Positions 17,172 to 25,510 are shown, counted from the stretch's first letter. The stretch: 64,000 bases of DNA from Gp13-AA77 sp035578005 (GCA_035578005.1 DATJYK010000392.1:6602-70601), one strand, 5' to 3'. Made by a program: numbers and translations. Notes: a model not told the origin generated them from the letters alone.

Positions 17172-19898
17172 TCAGGCCAGCGATTCTCTGATCTCAGTCA
17201 GGCTTTGCGGCTCCGTGTCTTGGTGTTGAAATACCTTTTCCGCCGCGACTGAGGGTCCGCCGAGCAGTTCCAACACGCGATCGCGAATCTCATTTTGCTG
17301 AGCCGAATTGAGCTTATTGCCGGCGGCGGTCAGATAGAAAACATCGATGGCCCGCTGACCTTCGGTATCGATCAACGCAACCTCGATGTTGCAGCCCAGT
17401 TTCGCGAGCGTGTAGCTCACATCGAACAGGAGGCCTGGCCGGTCCGCCGTGACCAGCTCGAGGAGCGTACTGTGAGTGGCGCTGGCGTCGTCAAACCGAA
17501 CTTGCGTGCTGACGGAGACCTTCGGGCGGCGCAGCGAGGCGCGCCGGTCACGTGCGTCCGCGAAGAGAGCTTCCAGAGAAACCGTGCCCGTCATCGTGTC
17601 GGCGAGATTGTGTTCAAATCTCCCGACCTCGGACGGGTTGAGGTCCAAGGTTCGATGGAGATCTTGAAAGGCGAAGATGTCAAGAACAATGCCTTGGGCG
17701 TTGGCAAAGGCCTCAGCCTTGACAATGCTCATGCCCCAGGAAGCGAGAAAACCACTGACGGTTGCAAATAGCAGCGGGCGGTCATGAGTAATCAGGGTGA
17801 GTTCCCAAGAGGCCGCCTGCCTCTCCAACCGGATCTGCGCGGGCGCGCGATCGAGGTTCCGCGCCATGGCGAGGTGCTGCATGATTTCTCCCGGGGCGTG
17901 CACCGCGAGATAGCGCTGCGGAAATCCGGCAAGGAACGTGTGAAGCTCGGAGGGTTTGTCGACGGGCTTCTCAACAGTCAAAGCGTCGTCGATATCAAGC
18001 GCCGCATCTTCGGCCGCGGGGACGCGCTCGTCATCCAGGCTTCGGGCGAGGTAGTTGTCCGTGGAGATATAAAGCTGCCACAGGGCATCGGCTTTCCAGG
18101 GCGTCAGCGCTTCCGGATTGACGGACTTCACGTCGGCATAGGTCAGCAGCGTGAGCATCTTGAGCCGTTCCGAGGAGCCGATTTTGTTTGCAAACTCGCG
18201 AATCGTGACCGGGTCAAGAATATCGCGCCGCAGCAGCGTGTTCGACATATCGAGGTGGCGTGCCACCAGAAACAGCACCACGCGATCTTCGGCAGGAGAC
18301 GTTCCAAGGCGCGCCAGAATGCCCTTCGCAACCTCACTGCTGCCCTGGGCGTGGTCGGCATGGCTTGACCCTTTGCCAAGGTCGTGCAAGAGCAGGGCGA
18401 GATACAGCAACTCTGGCCGTTCAATCTCGCGGAGGACTGAGGCGAAGCGATGCTCAATGCGACGCAAGTCGCGGTCCGGCTGTTCCGCGGCCGGCTCCTT
18501 AGTGTACTTGAGCGCCTCGAGATCGTGCAGCGCCTGGATGGTGACAAAGGTGTGCTCGTCCACGGTGTAACGATGGTAGAAATCGCGAGTCACCAGCGCG
18601 TCAATGGCGTGGAATTCCGGAATCAGCAGAGGCAGCAACCCTAATTGGTGCATCACTCGCAGGGCCTGGGCAGCGTGCGGAAGTGTGAGGATCTCCTGCA
18701 GACTCACGCCAAGCTCCGTGAGGTTGGACGCAATTTCGGCAACCTTAGGGAGGGCCGCAGTGACTGCGCGCTCGGCCTCGGAACTCAAAGTCAAACCGTG
18801 CCGAGCCACCATTTCGAACATCCGCAACAGGAGGCCGGGGTCCTGGCTGGCCGCCGCGGGCTGGCGCACGAAAATGCGGCCGCCAATCACGGAGAACTCG
18901 GCGTTCGACAGGCGGGACCGCCAATCTTCGAATACCGTGCCGAGCGACCGCCGGGAGCGCGTGGTCTCATCCAGCAGCCGTTTCACCAGCGCATCGACCA
19001 GGCGCGCGTTCCGAAAGTAGGCGCGCATCCACTCGCTGGGCGAGACCGGACCTGGAACACCGATTCCGTTCTGAGCGGCCTGATCCTGCATCTCGTAGGC
19101 CAGATGGTTATCATCGCGCTCGCGCTTGAAGTGGAGAAAGCAGCGTGTGGCGGTCAGAAAGGTGAAGGCGGCGCGAGACCCGGGGCTGAAAGCCTGTGGC
19201 CAAAGCTCCTCGGGAACGCTCCAGTCGCCGCGTTCGTCGAGCGCAGCGATCTCGGCTAACCATCGGGAGACGTGATAGTCGCGCAAACCGCCGGGGGCGT
19301 CCTTGATGTTAGGCTCGAGGTGAAACGTCGTGTTTCCGTACTTGTGGTGCCGCTGGCGGGTAAGCTCTTCAAGATTGGCCACCAGGCTGTGGCGCTCTCG
19401 GGCAATGACCTCAGGAAGCGTACGGTCGTGGAGGGCGCCGAAAAGCTGCGGGTCGCCCGCCACGTAACGGGCGTCCAGCAAGGCGATGGCGAACTCGGGA
19501 TCGGTGGCGAGCACCGTCCGGCACTCGGCGAGCGTTCTCAAGCCTCCGCTCGATCGCAACCCAAGATCCCATAGCGTTCGAAGCGCGGCCGCCGTGGCTT
19601 CGCGATGCGCAGCCTCATGAGGGGAGCTGGCGCAAATGAAGCTCACGTCGATGTCAGAAAACGGATGCAGCTCGCGGCGGCCATAGCCGCCGACAGCCGC
19701 CAGACAGAGCCCCTGCGGCCCGCCGGGTTCAGCGGATATAAAGTGCTCAAAAAGCGCGCCGAGAACGCGGTCCACCAGGTTTGACCGCTCGCGGAGCACA
19801 ACGCTGGGGTCGTGGTCTTTTTGGAATTGATCATGGATCTGCCGGCTGCCCGCAGCGTACGTGGCCGAGAGTGAGGACAGAATATCCGGTTCGCTCAT
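17172..19898 (-). CDS. glnD: Bifunctional PII uridylyltransferase / uridylyl-removing enzyme
   Basis: The 908-residue product has the four expected parts: a nucleotidyltransferase domain with GGYGRRELHPFSDIDVSF (70-87), the helical linker, an HD domain with LALLLHDLGKGSSHADH (about 500-530) and two C-terminal ACT domains (LTLITHDRPLLFATVSGFL and LLELVTADRPGLLFDVSYTL). GlnD uridylylates PII when glutamine is low and removes UMP when it is high. The nearest PII sequence, directly upstream on the same strand, is only a C-terminal fragment. A hairpin terminator follows at 16950-16985. Confidence 0.96.
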   Translation of the reverse strand: MSEPDILSSLSATYAAGSRQIHDQFQKDHDPSVVLRERSNLVDRVLGALFEHFISAEPGGPQGLCLAAVGGYGRRELHPFSDIDVSFICASSPHEAAHREATAAALRTLWDLGLRSSGGLRTLAECRTVLATDPEFAIALLDARYVAGDPQLFGALHDRTLPEVIARERHSLVANLEELTRQRHHKYGNTTFHLEPNIKDAPGGLRDYHVSRWLAEIAALDERGDWSVPEELWPQAFSPGSRAAFTFLTATRCFLHFKRERDDNHLAYEMQDQAAQNGIGVPGPVSPSEWMRAYFRNARLVDALVKRLLDETTRSRRSLGTVFEDWRSRLSNAEFSVIGGRIFVRQPAAASQDPGLLLRMFEMVARHGLTLSSEAERAVTAALPKVAEIASNLTELGVSLQEILTLPHAAQALRVMHQLGLLPLLIPEFHAIDALVTRDFYHRYTVDEHTFVTIQALHDLEALKYTKEPAAEQPDRDLRRIEHRFASVLREIERPELLYLALLLHDLGKGSSHADHAQGSSEVAKGILARLGTSPAEDRVVLFLVARHLDMSNTLLRRDILDPVTIREFANKIGSSERLKMLTLLTYADVKSVNPEALTPWKADALWQLYISTDNYLARSLDDERVPAAEDAALDIDDALTVEKPVDKPSELHTFLAGFPQRYLAVHAPGEIMQHLAMARNLDRAPAQIRLERQAASWELTLITHDRPLLFATVSGFLASWGMSIVKAEAFANAQGIVLDIFAFQDLHRTLDLNPSEVGRFEHNLADTMTGTVSLEALFADARDRRASLRRPKVSVSTQVRFDDASATHSTLLELVTADRPGLLFDVSYTLAKLGCNIEVALIDTEGQRAIDVFYLTAAGNKLNSAQQNEIRDRVLELLGGPSVAAEKVFQHQDTEPQSLTEIRESLA

Positions 19899-19915
19899 GA
19901 GCGGTTCTTGTACAA

Positions 19916-19988
19916 AATGATGAATGATGAATGTCGAAATATGAATACTGAAGAATCCTTCAATCCTTCATTCATCATTCACCATTCC
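19916..19988. repeat. Short palindromic repeat between glnD and the PII remnant
   Basis: TGATGAATGATGAATG (about 19918-19933) faces CATTCATCATTCACCATTC (about 19969-19987), an imperfect inverted repeat with a loop of about 35 bases. The same GATGAATGATGAA units form the arm of the element between atpH and atpA. It fills nearly the whole gap between the glnB remnant and glnD. Confidence 0.65.
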
Positions 19989-20240
19989 TTAGATTGCCTT
20001 ATCGCCCCTGTCGAGATTACGAATGCGGATGGCGTCTTCAACATTCGAAACGAAAATCTTGCCGTCGCCGATCTTCCCTGTCTTGGCGGAGCGCAATATG
20101 GCGTCGATGGCCGCCTCCACCTGAGACTCTGGCAGCACCATTTCAAACGAAACTTGGGCCGGCCGCATACGAACAGCCTCACTCAGGTGGTTTCCGTGCG
20201 TGCAGATACAGCAGTAGCCCAGTATATCTGGCGGCTCCAC
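19989..20240 (-). pseudogene. C-terminal fragment of a PII signalling protein (glnB remnant)
   Basis: The last 60 or so codons are clearly PII: QVSFEMVLPESQVEAAIDAI, then AKTGKIGDGKIFVSNVEDAI and RIRNLDRGDKAI, which is the B-loop, C-loop and C-terminus. A normal PII has about 112 residues beginning MKKIEAIIKPFKL. That start, the first half of the fold and the T-loop with the uridylylation Tyr are missing. The frame is closed upstream by a stop, and no N-terminal half is found in the other frames up to the next gene. It sits where a glnB-glnD operon would place glnB. A short expressed PII-like protein from a GTG at 20240 cannot be ruled out. Confidence 0.75.
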
Positions 20241-20297
20241 TTTCAGGCCAATTCAAACCATCTATGCGGAGTATAAACAGGGGAAATTGTCTTGCCG

Positions 20298-21011
20298 TCA
20301 AGCCGGCCAGTTGGAGCCTCTCCGGCCAAAAGCCCATCGGATCATCAACGGAAACTCTTGTCGCCACATCTGGTCGTCGTGCCCCGCGGCCCGCTCACTC
20401 ATCACGATATCTGCCCCGGCATCGCGCAACGCGGCCGCCCACCGAGCCGCGTTGTCGAGGAAAAAAGGTTCTGCCGTGCCGGCCACCAGGTACGTGCGCG
20501 GCAATCGGCTCGGCATGGCGTCAGGCGGCCGGTACCCCCCGCCGGGAGAGGCGGAGAAGATCGCGCCGTAGAGCTCGGGATGTCGAAGCCCAAGAGCAAG
20601 CGCGAGCTCTCCACCTGCCGAAACACCAAACACGGCCGTGCGCTCGGAGGGCAGCGTTACGCCGAAACGCGATCGCGTCCACGCGCCGACCTCCTCGACG
20701 AAAAATCTCTCGTGCGCGGCGAACCGTTCCGGATCGAACTTGGGTGAATACTCGTGGAGCCGCAGCGTCTCGTCGGCCACTCGGTGCACGCCAACGATCA
20801 TGGTGGAGGGCACCTCCGCTGCTTCGAGAAACCTTCCCCAGGGAGAGATCATCTGGCCGTCACCGGCGAACACGATCGCCTCGGGCGGAACCGGCGGGAC
20901 GTACACCGTGACCTGCCGTCCATCGTCGCAGTTGAATGTTTCAGTGACAAATTCGCCGGCGACCGCGTCGGCTCGGAGCGGTTCTGGCCGTGTCTCGGAG
21001 GATTCATTCAT
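20298..21011 (-). CDS. Esterase of the enterochelin esterase / esterase D type
   Basis: The 237-residue alpha/beta hydrolase has the nucleophile elbow FGVSAGGELA and the late catalytic His in AAGHDDQMWRQEF; the acid is probably in the PRTYLVAGTAEPFF strand region. The N-terminal block VTVYVPPVPPEAIVFAGDG fits the putative esterase family (PF00756). No signal peptide is seen, so it is probably cytoplasmic. It precedes the PII remnant on the same strand by about 57 bases. Substrate unknown. Confidence 0.82.
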   Translation of the reverse strand: MNESSETRPEPLRADAVAGEFVTETFNCDDGRQVTVYVPPVPPEAIVFAGDGQMISPWGRFLEAAEVPSTMIVGVHRVADETLRLHEYSPKFDPERFAAHERFFVEEVGAWTRSRFGVTLPSERTAVFGVSAGGELALALGLRHPELYGAIFSASPGGGYRPPDAMPSRLPRTYLVAGTAEPFFLDNAARWAAALRDAGADIVMSERAAGHDDQMWRQEFPLMIRWAFGRRGSNWPA

Positions 21012-21095
21012 GCGTTCACGGTCGCGGCGTCACACCAGCCGCCTAACTACTATTGTAGAGGGCTCACATCTTTCTCGCTGCGATCCTTCCGAAGC

Positions 21096-21644
21096 CTAAG
21101 GGCCTGCCGATGCGGTGAGGTACTTCTCGCGAATGATCTTTCGGTGATGTAACTCGTGTCCGGCGGTCATATAAGCGAGAGCGCGCACCGACACTTCCTG
21201 TCCGTTTGCCACGCCGCGGCGCGTCCAAGCCTCTGCGTCCAAACTTCGGAAGAGCAGCAGGCTTGCCTGACGGACGGCCGCGAACTCGTCAAGAAGTCCC
21301 GCCAGCGCGCGGTTCCCAAACATGGCGGTGCGGACGTAATCATCCTGCTCAAAGCCTGGGAGCGGGGTCGGGTCACCACGTCCGATCCGTAGCGCTCGGT
21401 AGGCAAACACTCGCTCAGAGTCTGTGACATGGCCCAGCACTTCCTTCAGGCTCCACTTATCCGGAGCGTACCGGTAATCGCCTTGCTTCTCGGCGAGACC
21501 TGATAGCATGGCCACCGTCTCTGGCCCCTGTTGTTCGAGTGCCCGGATCACGTCACTTCCGGGTACCAGCGAGATATACCGGCCATAGTAGGGAGCGAAC
21601 TCGGAAGCTTCGGGAGGCGTGATGGTAGCGGTCGTTGATGTCAT
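21096..21644 (-). CDS. DinB-family protein
   Basis: The start is ATG 21644 (MTSTTATITPPEASEFAPYY), giving 182 residues; the upstream extension falls in the repeat region. The four-helix DinB/YfiT fold is indicated by WSLKEVLGHVTDSERVFAYRAL (first metal His) and the C-terminal MTAGHELHHRKII with paired His. These proteins bind a metal by three His and often act as thiol-dependent transferases or stress proteins. A second DinB gene lies at 29775-30281. The exact reaction is not predicted. Confidence 0.85.
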   Translation of the reverse strand: MTSTTATITPPEASEFAPYYGRYISLVPGSDVIRALEQQGPETVAMLSGLAEKQGDYRYAPDKWSLKEVLGHVTDSERVFAYRALRIGRGDPTPLPGFEQDDYVRTAMFGNRALAGLLDEFAAVRQASLLLFRSLDAEAWTRRGVANGQEVSVRALAYMTAGHELHHRKIIREKYLTASAGP

Positions 21645-21696
21645 GATGAACCCAGTATTCCGTCGCCCGGTCAGGTATTCAAGGACCGCAGCAGTG

Positions 21697-21767
21697 GCAC
21701 AGCCACTCCTGGCTGTGCTCGGGGCTCGCCTTCGTGGCAACGACATCCAAACCAGTGTCGTCGCCAC
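21697..21767. repeat. Pair of strong hairpins
   Basis: Two hairpins lie back to back: GCACAGCCA-CTCC-TGGCTGTGC (21697-21718, nine perfect pairs) and GTGGCAACGAC facing GTCGTCGCCAC (21734-21744 / 21757-21767, one mismatch). They sit between the antitoxin-like gene and the DinB gene. There is no T-run, so they look like another palindromic intergenic repeat, not an intrinsic terminator. Confidence 0.65.
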
Positions 21768-21781
21768 CCCGCGAGGATGCG

Positions 21782-21955
21782 TCACGCCCGTTGTTTCTGA
21801 GGTTTCAGAGGCTTGAGGTTGGCCCGCGGCAGTGGATCTGCTTCCTCCTTCTTCTTCAGATCCTCGAACATGCGTTTCAGGTCGTAATCAAATTGCGAGG
21901 CGTAGGCCTCCCTCGCCAGGCGAACTTCTTCCACGATCTCGTCCTTCCATTTCAC
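21782..21955 (-). CDS. Small charged protein downstream of PIN toxin (probable antitoxin)
   Basis: The GTG start at 21955 is two bases after the PIN-gene stop. The 57-residue product begins MKWKDEIVEEVRLAREAYAS and has QFDYDLKRMFEDLKKKEE, a highly charged helix, then a Pro/Lys-rich tail. Short proteins of this look are commonly found beside PIN-domain genes and act as antitoxins; here the order is toxin first, antitoxin second. If the toxin is dead from its frameshift, this gene may no longer be under selection. Confidence 0.65.
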   Translation of the reverse strand: MKWKDEIVEEVRLAREAYASQFDYDLKRMFEDLKKKEEADPLPRANLKPLKPQKQRA

Positions 21956-21957
21956 GG

Positions 21958-22430
21958 CTATTCTCCCATCAGTTCTTCCGGTGTACAGAAGCTCGGAACA
22001 TCGTAGCCATATTGTTCAACGACATGCCGGATAGCTCGGTGCAACTCGGCATTGGCAATATGGCGGCAGTTCCAGGTTAGCAGGTATTCGCAACCATAGA
22101 CGGTCGCCACGGCCACATGGGCAGCATCGCCGGCGGCTTTCCGTGGAATCGGCCCTTGGCTAACCAGGTCCTCCGCCAGTTTCATGACCTCGTCGGTGGT
22201 CCCGAGTATAGGGACATCGGCCAAGGCCTCCAAGCGACGCATGGCGAGCTGGGCGCGCCGGCGCGTACTTCCTGGACCACAAGCTCCGACACATAAAGAT
22301 CGAAATCCGTCCGCCGCGATTCCCACCACTCCCGCGTGATTTGCTGATGAGCAGCTACCAGAAGATCGCGGCTTGGCCGGCCGACCAGATAGCTTGGGAT
22401 CGTCGTTTCCAGGTAGAGCTTCGGTTTCAT
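21958..22430 (-). pseudogene. PIN-domain toxin with a one-base frameshift
   Basis: The first frame begins MKPKLYLETTIPSYLVGRPS and runs to VVQEVRAG (about 22258). The rest of the protein continues in another frame: AQLAMRRLEALADVPILGT ... KAAGDAAHVAVATVYGCEYLLTWN, ending at 21958. Reading GGCGACGCCC in place of the observed GGCGCGCCC (about 22252-22260) joins the parts as VRAGDAQLAMRRLEAL. The remaining length (473 bases) is one short of a codon multiple. PIN-domain RNases use acidic residues, here in LYLETT, GDAAH and the late WN region. A sequencing error is the main alternative. Confidence 0.8.
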
Positions 22431-22649
22431 TCAGATTCCAAATAACGTCATTCGTCAGGCCGGCTCGCGCAGAGGACCGAGCTCTCGGATTCATGTCTGG
22501 GTCGCCTGCAAAATCGCAGACTTTCACTCTGCGCCAGCCGGTCCGCATTAGGATAGCAAAGGTCTGCGCAATCCTGCCCAGCCGGCCTAAACAAGCCAAG
22601 TGACAGGGTCAGCTGGAGCTTGTTAATATAGTCGCGAAGGGTGACTGCC

Positions 22650-22874
22650 ATGCCGACCGACTGGAGACCGCTGATCGTGACCGATCCGGAAATCCTTCAC
22701 GGGAAGCCTCGCCTTAAGGGAACGCGGATACCGGTCAGCCTGGTGTTGGGGTATCTCGCCGACCACAAGACGAGCGAAGAAATTATCGCCGAGTTCCCCG
22801 ACCTCACCCGTGAACAGATCGCCGCCTGCCTCGACTACGCCCGCGATCTCGCTGAATTCACGGTTACGGCCTGA
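22650..22874 (+). CDS. DUF433 antitoxin
   Basis: ATG 22650 has GAAGG nine bases upstream; a GTG at 22641 is the alternative. The 74-residue product shows the DUF433 signature: IVTDPEILHGKPRLKGTRIPVSLVLGYL followed by LTREQIAACLDYARDL, a winged-helix-like DNA-binding fold. It overlaps the next gene by four bases (ATGA). DUF433 with DUF5615 is a widespread type II toxin-antitoxin pair; the protein probably neutralises its partner and represses the operon. Confidence 0.9.
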   Translation: MPTDWRPLIVTDPEILHGKPRLKGTRIPVSLVLGYLADHKTSEEIIAEFPDLTREQIAACLDYARDLAEFTVTA

Positions 22875-23242
22875 TGGCGCTGCGGTTTTTTGCCGACCAC
22901 TGCGTTTCGAACTTCATCATCGAGTCGCTGCGGGAAGCCGGCCACGAGGTTCTCCGCCTCCGCGACCACATCCCTGCGGAATCGCCTGACGAACGCGTCA
23001 TCTCGACAGCCCAAGACATTGACGCACTTTTGCTCTCGCTCGATGGCGACTTCGCCGACATTGTTACGTACCCACCCCGCCGCTTCAAGGGCATCATCGC
23101 TCTTCAGGTCTTGGACCACCCCGAAGTGGTCCCCGAACTGATCAGCCGTCTGAAGCCCTATTTGTCCAGCTATTCTTCCATGGAGCACTGCGTCGGAAAA
23201 CTGATCGTCGTGGAGGTCCATCGAATCAGAATTCGGGATTGA
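22874..23242 (+). CDS. DUF5615 PIN-like toxin
   Basis: The 122-residue PIN-like protein starts MALRFFADHCVSNFIIESLREAGHEV, with the first acidic residue in FFADH. DIDALLLSLDGDFADI holds the second acidic site, and PRRFKGIIAL follows. Its start overlaps the DUF433 stop, the usual arrangement. The predicted activity is RNA cleavage, held in check by the antitoxin. Unlike the PIN and HicA toxins nearby, this frame is intact, so this may be the only working toxin-antitoxin pair in the island. Confidence 0.9.
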   Translation: MALRFFADHCVSNFIIESLREAGHEVLRLRDHIPAESPDERVISTAQDIDALLLSLDGDFADIVTYPPRRFKGIIALQVLDHPEVVPELISRLKPYLSSYSSMEHCVGKLIVVEVHRIRIRD

Positions 23243-23399
23243 CCAAGTCGTGTTCGCGGGTGGCCGCGCTTCTTGGTGAGATAGTATGGATGGTCTGTCC
23301 CGCAGGCGCGCTGTTGCCGGGACAGCGAGCAATTCAAGACGATCGCGTGGCTAATGGGTGTGCGGTGCGTTGTGTTCCGCCGCCAGCCATCCGAGACAA

Positions 23400-23475
23400 G
23401 AGCCGTATGCGCTAAGGAGCGCACGTACGGATCCGTGCGGGGGGGGCAGCGGGTGACCGCTGTCCCTACCGCGAC
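23400..23475 (+). ncRNA. Group II intron domain V/VI remnant
   Basis: GAGCCGTATGCG...CGCACGTACGGATC (23400-23433) folds as the highly conserved domain V hairpin, with GAGCCGTATGCG on one arm and CGCACGTACGG on the other. It is followed by a domain VI-like hairpin (GGGCAGCGG GTGA CCGCTGTCCCTACC) with an A that could be the bulged branch point. No reverse transcriptase frame lies upstream, so only the 3' end of an intron is left. The rest of the 23243-23840 gap shows no convincing gene. Confidence 0.75.
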
Positions 23476-23840
23476 CGCCACCCGCGTCTTATAATGGCGT
23501 CGCCTGAGTAAATAGTGTAGGATGGCGGCCATGAGATACCAGACGATCATGGCGCCCGGCATCGCGGGCCTTATTATGCTTGTCCAAATTGCTGGACCAG
23601 CGGACGTTCCTCATATTGAGCCCGATATCAGTGCGCCTGAAAACACACGTGTCATAACGTGCGTGGTGGGCACAGCGGTAGCACAGCCGATAGTTATGGG
23701 GTTTACCGGATCACCCCCCGAGCTCTGAACCCAGGCTGGCGCAGACCGCGGCTACGGTATTGGCTGGCGTTATATTCCGTAATCCTCATGGGCTGTCGGG
23801 TGAATCGCATGGCTGGCACTCTGCGCTGGCCGGCCCTTCC

Positions 23841-24674
23841 TTAGGGCGGCTCGAGGAACACCCCAAGTGCGTGTAATTTGTCCTCCAGTTCGGGAGTGAT
23901 TCGGTTGGTCTTTTTGAACTCCTCAATAAACTGCGCCGCTTCCAGTTGCAACCTGACAAGAGCCCGCTGCTCGTCGGGTGTCAAGGCGGCAACTTGTCGA
24001 GCCAAGTCCGAGTCCTTGCTGGAGTCTTGAGGCACTTCCAGCTGGGCAGATATAAACTCAACAAAAGACCGGACGGTATCTATATCCTCGGTCAGCAAAG
24101 ACGGCACGAGTTCCCCGGGCATTATGGGCGTGTCCTCGCGAAGCACTTGGGCTGTGAAGGCACTTCGGTAAGGCCTGATCGATTTGGAGTATGAGCTGAC
24201 TTCTTCGAATCGATCCAGCAGGCCCCGATGGTTTTTGAGGGACTCGTGGCCGACAGCGATCAACCCATCCCACAACATGGATAGTATCGACCGTTCCTGC
24301 TCGAGATGTCCGCCAAGCTCGTTTGGTCTATCGAGCAGCCCACCCAGCCGCTCTCTCATCCTGGCCCATTGACTGAACGTGATAGTGGTCTCCCCAGAGG
24401 ACAACCGCGACATGGACTCCAAAAGCTGACCAACCTCAGCGCGAAAGGCGTCCGCCTCCGCAAGGTCTCGCGCCTTCGCCTCGTCGATTTGGAACTGCAT
24501 CACGACCCGAGAGGGCGGTGGGAAGAGGACGTTCCCAAATTTGCGCTGCAGGTGTCTTTCGAAGCAACCTGGACGTGGGCTCCAATTAAGCTCGTCTGCG
24601 GCGTTGCGGGCTTCAGCGGGGCAACTCCGGGTGTCGGATGCGTCCTCCTCTCTCTTCCAGAGTTTCCAGGACAT
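23841..24674 (-). CDS. Protein of unknown function, mainly helical
   Basis: The start is ATG 24674 with AGGTGG upstream, giving 277 residues. It begins MSWKLWKREED, has FERHLQRKFGNVLFPPPSR near residue 45 and is then largely charged helices, with ALTPDEQRALVRLQLEAAQF toward the end. There is no signal peptide, membrane helix or motif of a known enzyme. It sits inside the toxin-antitoxin island between the intron remnant and HicB, so an accessory or mobile origin is likely. Function unknown. Confidence 0.55.
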   Translation of the reverse strand: MSWKLWKREEDASDTRSCPAEARNAADELNWSPRPGCFERHLQRKFGNVLFPPPSRVVMQFQIDEAKARDLAEADAFRAEVGQLLESMSRLSSGETTITFSQWARMRERLGGLLDRPNELGGHLEQERSILSMLWDGLIAVGHESLKNHRGLLDRFEEVSSYSKSIRPYRSAFTAQVLREDTPIMPGELVPSLLTEDIDTVRSFVEFISAQLEVPQDSSKDSDLARQVAALTPDEQRALVRLQLEAAQFIEEFKKTNRITPELEDKLHALGVFLEPP

Positions 24675-25021
24675 CGTCAATCCACCTGATCGCCGCGGGT
24701 GGCGCCTGCGTCGTTTTTTGATGTAGGTGCCACCTGGTGTGCCGAGCATGTTCGCCGGCGTCACCTGGTTCCTCTCCAACCAGGATCAAGTGGCGCCGCA
24801 GCCCCGCAGATCGCGTCCGCGCTACCCTCGCTTGTGCGATGAATCGTGCGGCCCCAAGGCACGTCCCGGCGCAGCACGTTTTGTACGCCTCGGTTGCAAC
24901 GTCCTGTTCTTGCGCAGCCGCACCGTCTGAGTCATCTTCAACACGGCACGCAGCGTGTCGTTGACGGCGGGCCGGTTGGCGCAGAGCACCGGCTCTGCGA
25001 TTCGCCCCCGCTCCGACCCCG
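24675..25021. other. Spacer with no recognisable gene
   Basis: This 347-base stretch inside the toxin-antitoxin island has open frames on both strands (for example 24822-25025 minus), but none has a ribosome-binding site, family motif or consistent coding pattern. It may hold the remains of a lost gene. Confidence 0.4.
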
Positions 25022-25237
25022 TCAAGCGGCGTTCACTTCGACAAACTCACTTTCCGAACTTGGTTTGGGGACAGGCAGCCCATCTTCCTTGAGACCGTCA
25101 ATGTGGAACTCGATTGCCTCGCGCATGAGCCGCAAGACCTCGGCCTTCGTTTCGGCAACCGCAATGCATCCCGGCAAATCCGGCACATGCGCTCCCCAGC
25201 TCGTCTCTCCGCGTTCTACCACGACCATGTAACGCAT
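25022..25237 (-). CDS. hicB: HicB-type antitoxin
   Basis: The start is ATG 25237, preceded by AGGAG. The 71-residue product shows the partial RNase H-like HicB core: MRYMVVVERGETSWGAHVPDLPGC, then VAETKAEVLRLMREAIEFHIDGL. HicB binds and blocks the HicA mRNA interferase and usually autoregulates the operon. The HicA gene directly upstream (12 bases) is frameshifted, so the antitoxin may have outlived its toxin. There is no obvious added DNA-binding domain. Confidence 0.88.
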   Translation of the reverse strand: MRYMVVVERGETSWGAHVPDLPGCIAVAETKAEVLRLMREAIEFHIDGLKEDGLPVPKPSSESEFVEVNAA

Positions 25238-25248
25238 CCCAGCATCTC

Positions 25249-25436
25249 CTATTTCTTCAAGCCCGCTTGCTTGAGGATGGCATTGAGAGTTCCGACGGGA
25301 ACGTCGATACCAGCGTGCCTGCCACAGTGACGGTGCCGGGCTTGTTTGCGTGTTTGAACTGGCGGTGACTGCCTCGGGTTCGCGCCAACCGCCAGCCGTC
25401 ATTTTCCAACTGGCGAATCAGATCGCGCACCTTCAA
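25249..25436 (-). pseudogene. hicA: HicA toxin with a one-base frameshift
   Basis: The TTG start at 25436 has GAGAGG eight bases upstream. The first frame reads MKVRDLIRQLENDGWRLART, then RGSHRQFKHANKPGTVTVAG, the typical dsRBD-like HicA fold with the catalytic His in GSHRQF. After that the correct continuation, AGIDVPVGTLNAILKQAGLKK, is in another frame. Restoring one C (GGCCACG in place of GGCACG, about 25316-25320) rejoins them; the length of 188 bases is one short of 63 codons. As read, the protein ends in an unrelated tail, so the toxin is probably inactive. A CC-homopolymer sequencing error is possible. Confidence 0.82.
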
Positions 25437-25510
25437 GTGGCATACCCTCTCTTGGTTACCTTAGCATTTTAGAATTGCGGCCAACAGCCGCGCATTAATG
25501 AATTCATCGG

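Noticed and set aside
23531..23728. Small plus-strand frame starting MRYQTIMAPGIAGL
   Set aside because: Only 65 codons, with a hydrophobic start and no ribosome-binding site or family; coding pattern is poor and it lies in a decayed spacer.
24822..25025. Arg/Lys-rich frames in the spacer before HicB
   Set aside because: No start signal, no homology recognised and unlike codon use; likely chance frames.
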